NCBI GenBank assembly: GCA_934635545.1
Contig: CAKTZN010000030.1
Location: 1-13,164 of the forward strand
Reading direction: 5' to 3'
DNA length: 13,164 bases
Origin: an uncultured Oscillospiraceae bacterium
GTDB taxonomy: Bacteria > Bacillota > Clostridia > Oscillospirales > Oscillospiraceae
The position numbers and the translations under genes were made by a program. Below, piece after piece: positions 12,855 through 13,164 of this stretch. The notes under the pieces were generated by a model, which was not told the DNA's origin, did no database searches, and saw only the letters and a list, made by a program, of their open reading frames with translations. Position 1 is the first letter of the stretch; the number at the start of each line of letters is the position of its first letter.

Positions 12855-13164
12855 TTACGCCTCGGGGCCGGCCTTGACCAGAGCCTTACCGGCCTCGTTG
12901 GTCTCGTACTTGGCGAAGTTCTTCACGAAGCGGCTGGCCAGATCCTGTGCCTTGGTCTCCCACTCGGCGGCGTCGGCATAGGTATCGCGGGGATCGAGGA
13001 TGGCGGGATCCACGCCGGGCAGCGCGGTGGGCACCTCGAAGTTGAAGTGGGGGATCATCTTGGTGGGCGCGGTCTTGATGGCGCCGGACAGGATGGCGTC
13101 GATGATGCCGCGGGTATCCTTGATGGAGATGCGCTTGCCGGTGCCGTTCCAGCCGGTGTTGACC
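12855..13164 (-). CDS. pckA: Phosphoenolpyruvate carboxykinase (ATP), C-terminal 102 residues; 5' end outside the window
   Basis: The enzyme interconverts oxaloacetate plus ATP with PEP, carbon dioxide and ADP. In anaerobic gut Clostridia it often runs toward oxaloacetate. The visible part starts [18 protein letters not shown], the typical C-terminal block of ATP-dependent PEP carboxykinase, and continues with [34 protein letters not shown] and a helical tail ending LVKAGPEA. Metal and nucleotide-binding loops lie upstream, outside the window, so catalytic residues cannot be checked here. The stop is TAA at 12857-12855, followed by a strong terminator. Confidence 0.94.
   Translation of the reverse strand, partial: VNTGWNGTGKRISIKDTRGIIDAILSGAIKTAPTKMIPHFNFEVPTALPGVDPAILDPRDTYADAAEWETKAQDLASRFVKNFAKYETNEAGKALVKAGPEA

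Overview
The window reads as chromosome of a GC-rich, spore-forming Clostridia (Oscillospiraceae-like; genus not resolved). Pointers are the CotJC-type manganese catalase, strong AGGAGG ribosome binding sites, a class B sortase and an ATP-type PEP carboxykinase. No rRNA, tRNA or transposase gene was seen.

Left part (1-6500): the 3' part of a manganese catalase gene, cut sharply near position 76, then a small type I-C CRISPR array and a minus-strand cas operon, cas3-cas5c-cas8c(cas11c)-cas7. The adaptation module is gone. Immediately after cas7, the first 17 codons of cas4 run straight into a CRISPR repeat, so one deletion appears to have removed the rest of cas4, cas1, cas2, the leader and the newest repeats. 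What remains is an interference-only system whose array can only be read as the 3' tail of the cas mRNA. The small subunit Cas11c has its own strong internal Shine-Dalgarno and start inside cas8c, and that part of cas8c is about 40% GC within a gene that is otherwise above 60%, which suggests a recombined segment.

Middle (6500-10260): an OmpR/PhoB-type response regulator and its histidine kinase (overlapping by 4 bp, then a terminator), followed by a two-gene operon of a CrtO-family acyltransferase and an MGDG-synthase-like glycosyltransferase. The promoters of both operons carry TTGA repeats at exact 11-bp steps, the layout bound by PhoB/PhoP-like regulators, with the core repeat at the same distance from the -10. 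The inferred picture is an autoregulated two-component system that controls an envelope glycolipid operon.

Right part (10260-13164): a lone class B sortase (minus), divergent from a low-specificity threonine-aldolase-family enzyme (plus), a small lysine-rich protein of unknown function (minus) and the C-terminal end of pckA (minus, runs off the window). Most units are separated by clear hairpin terminators.
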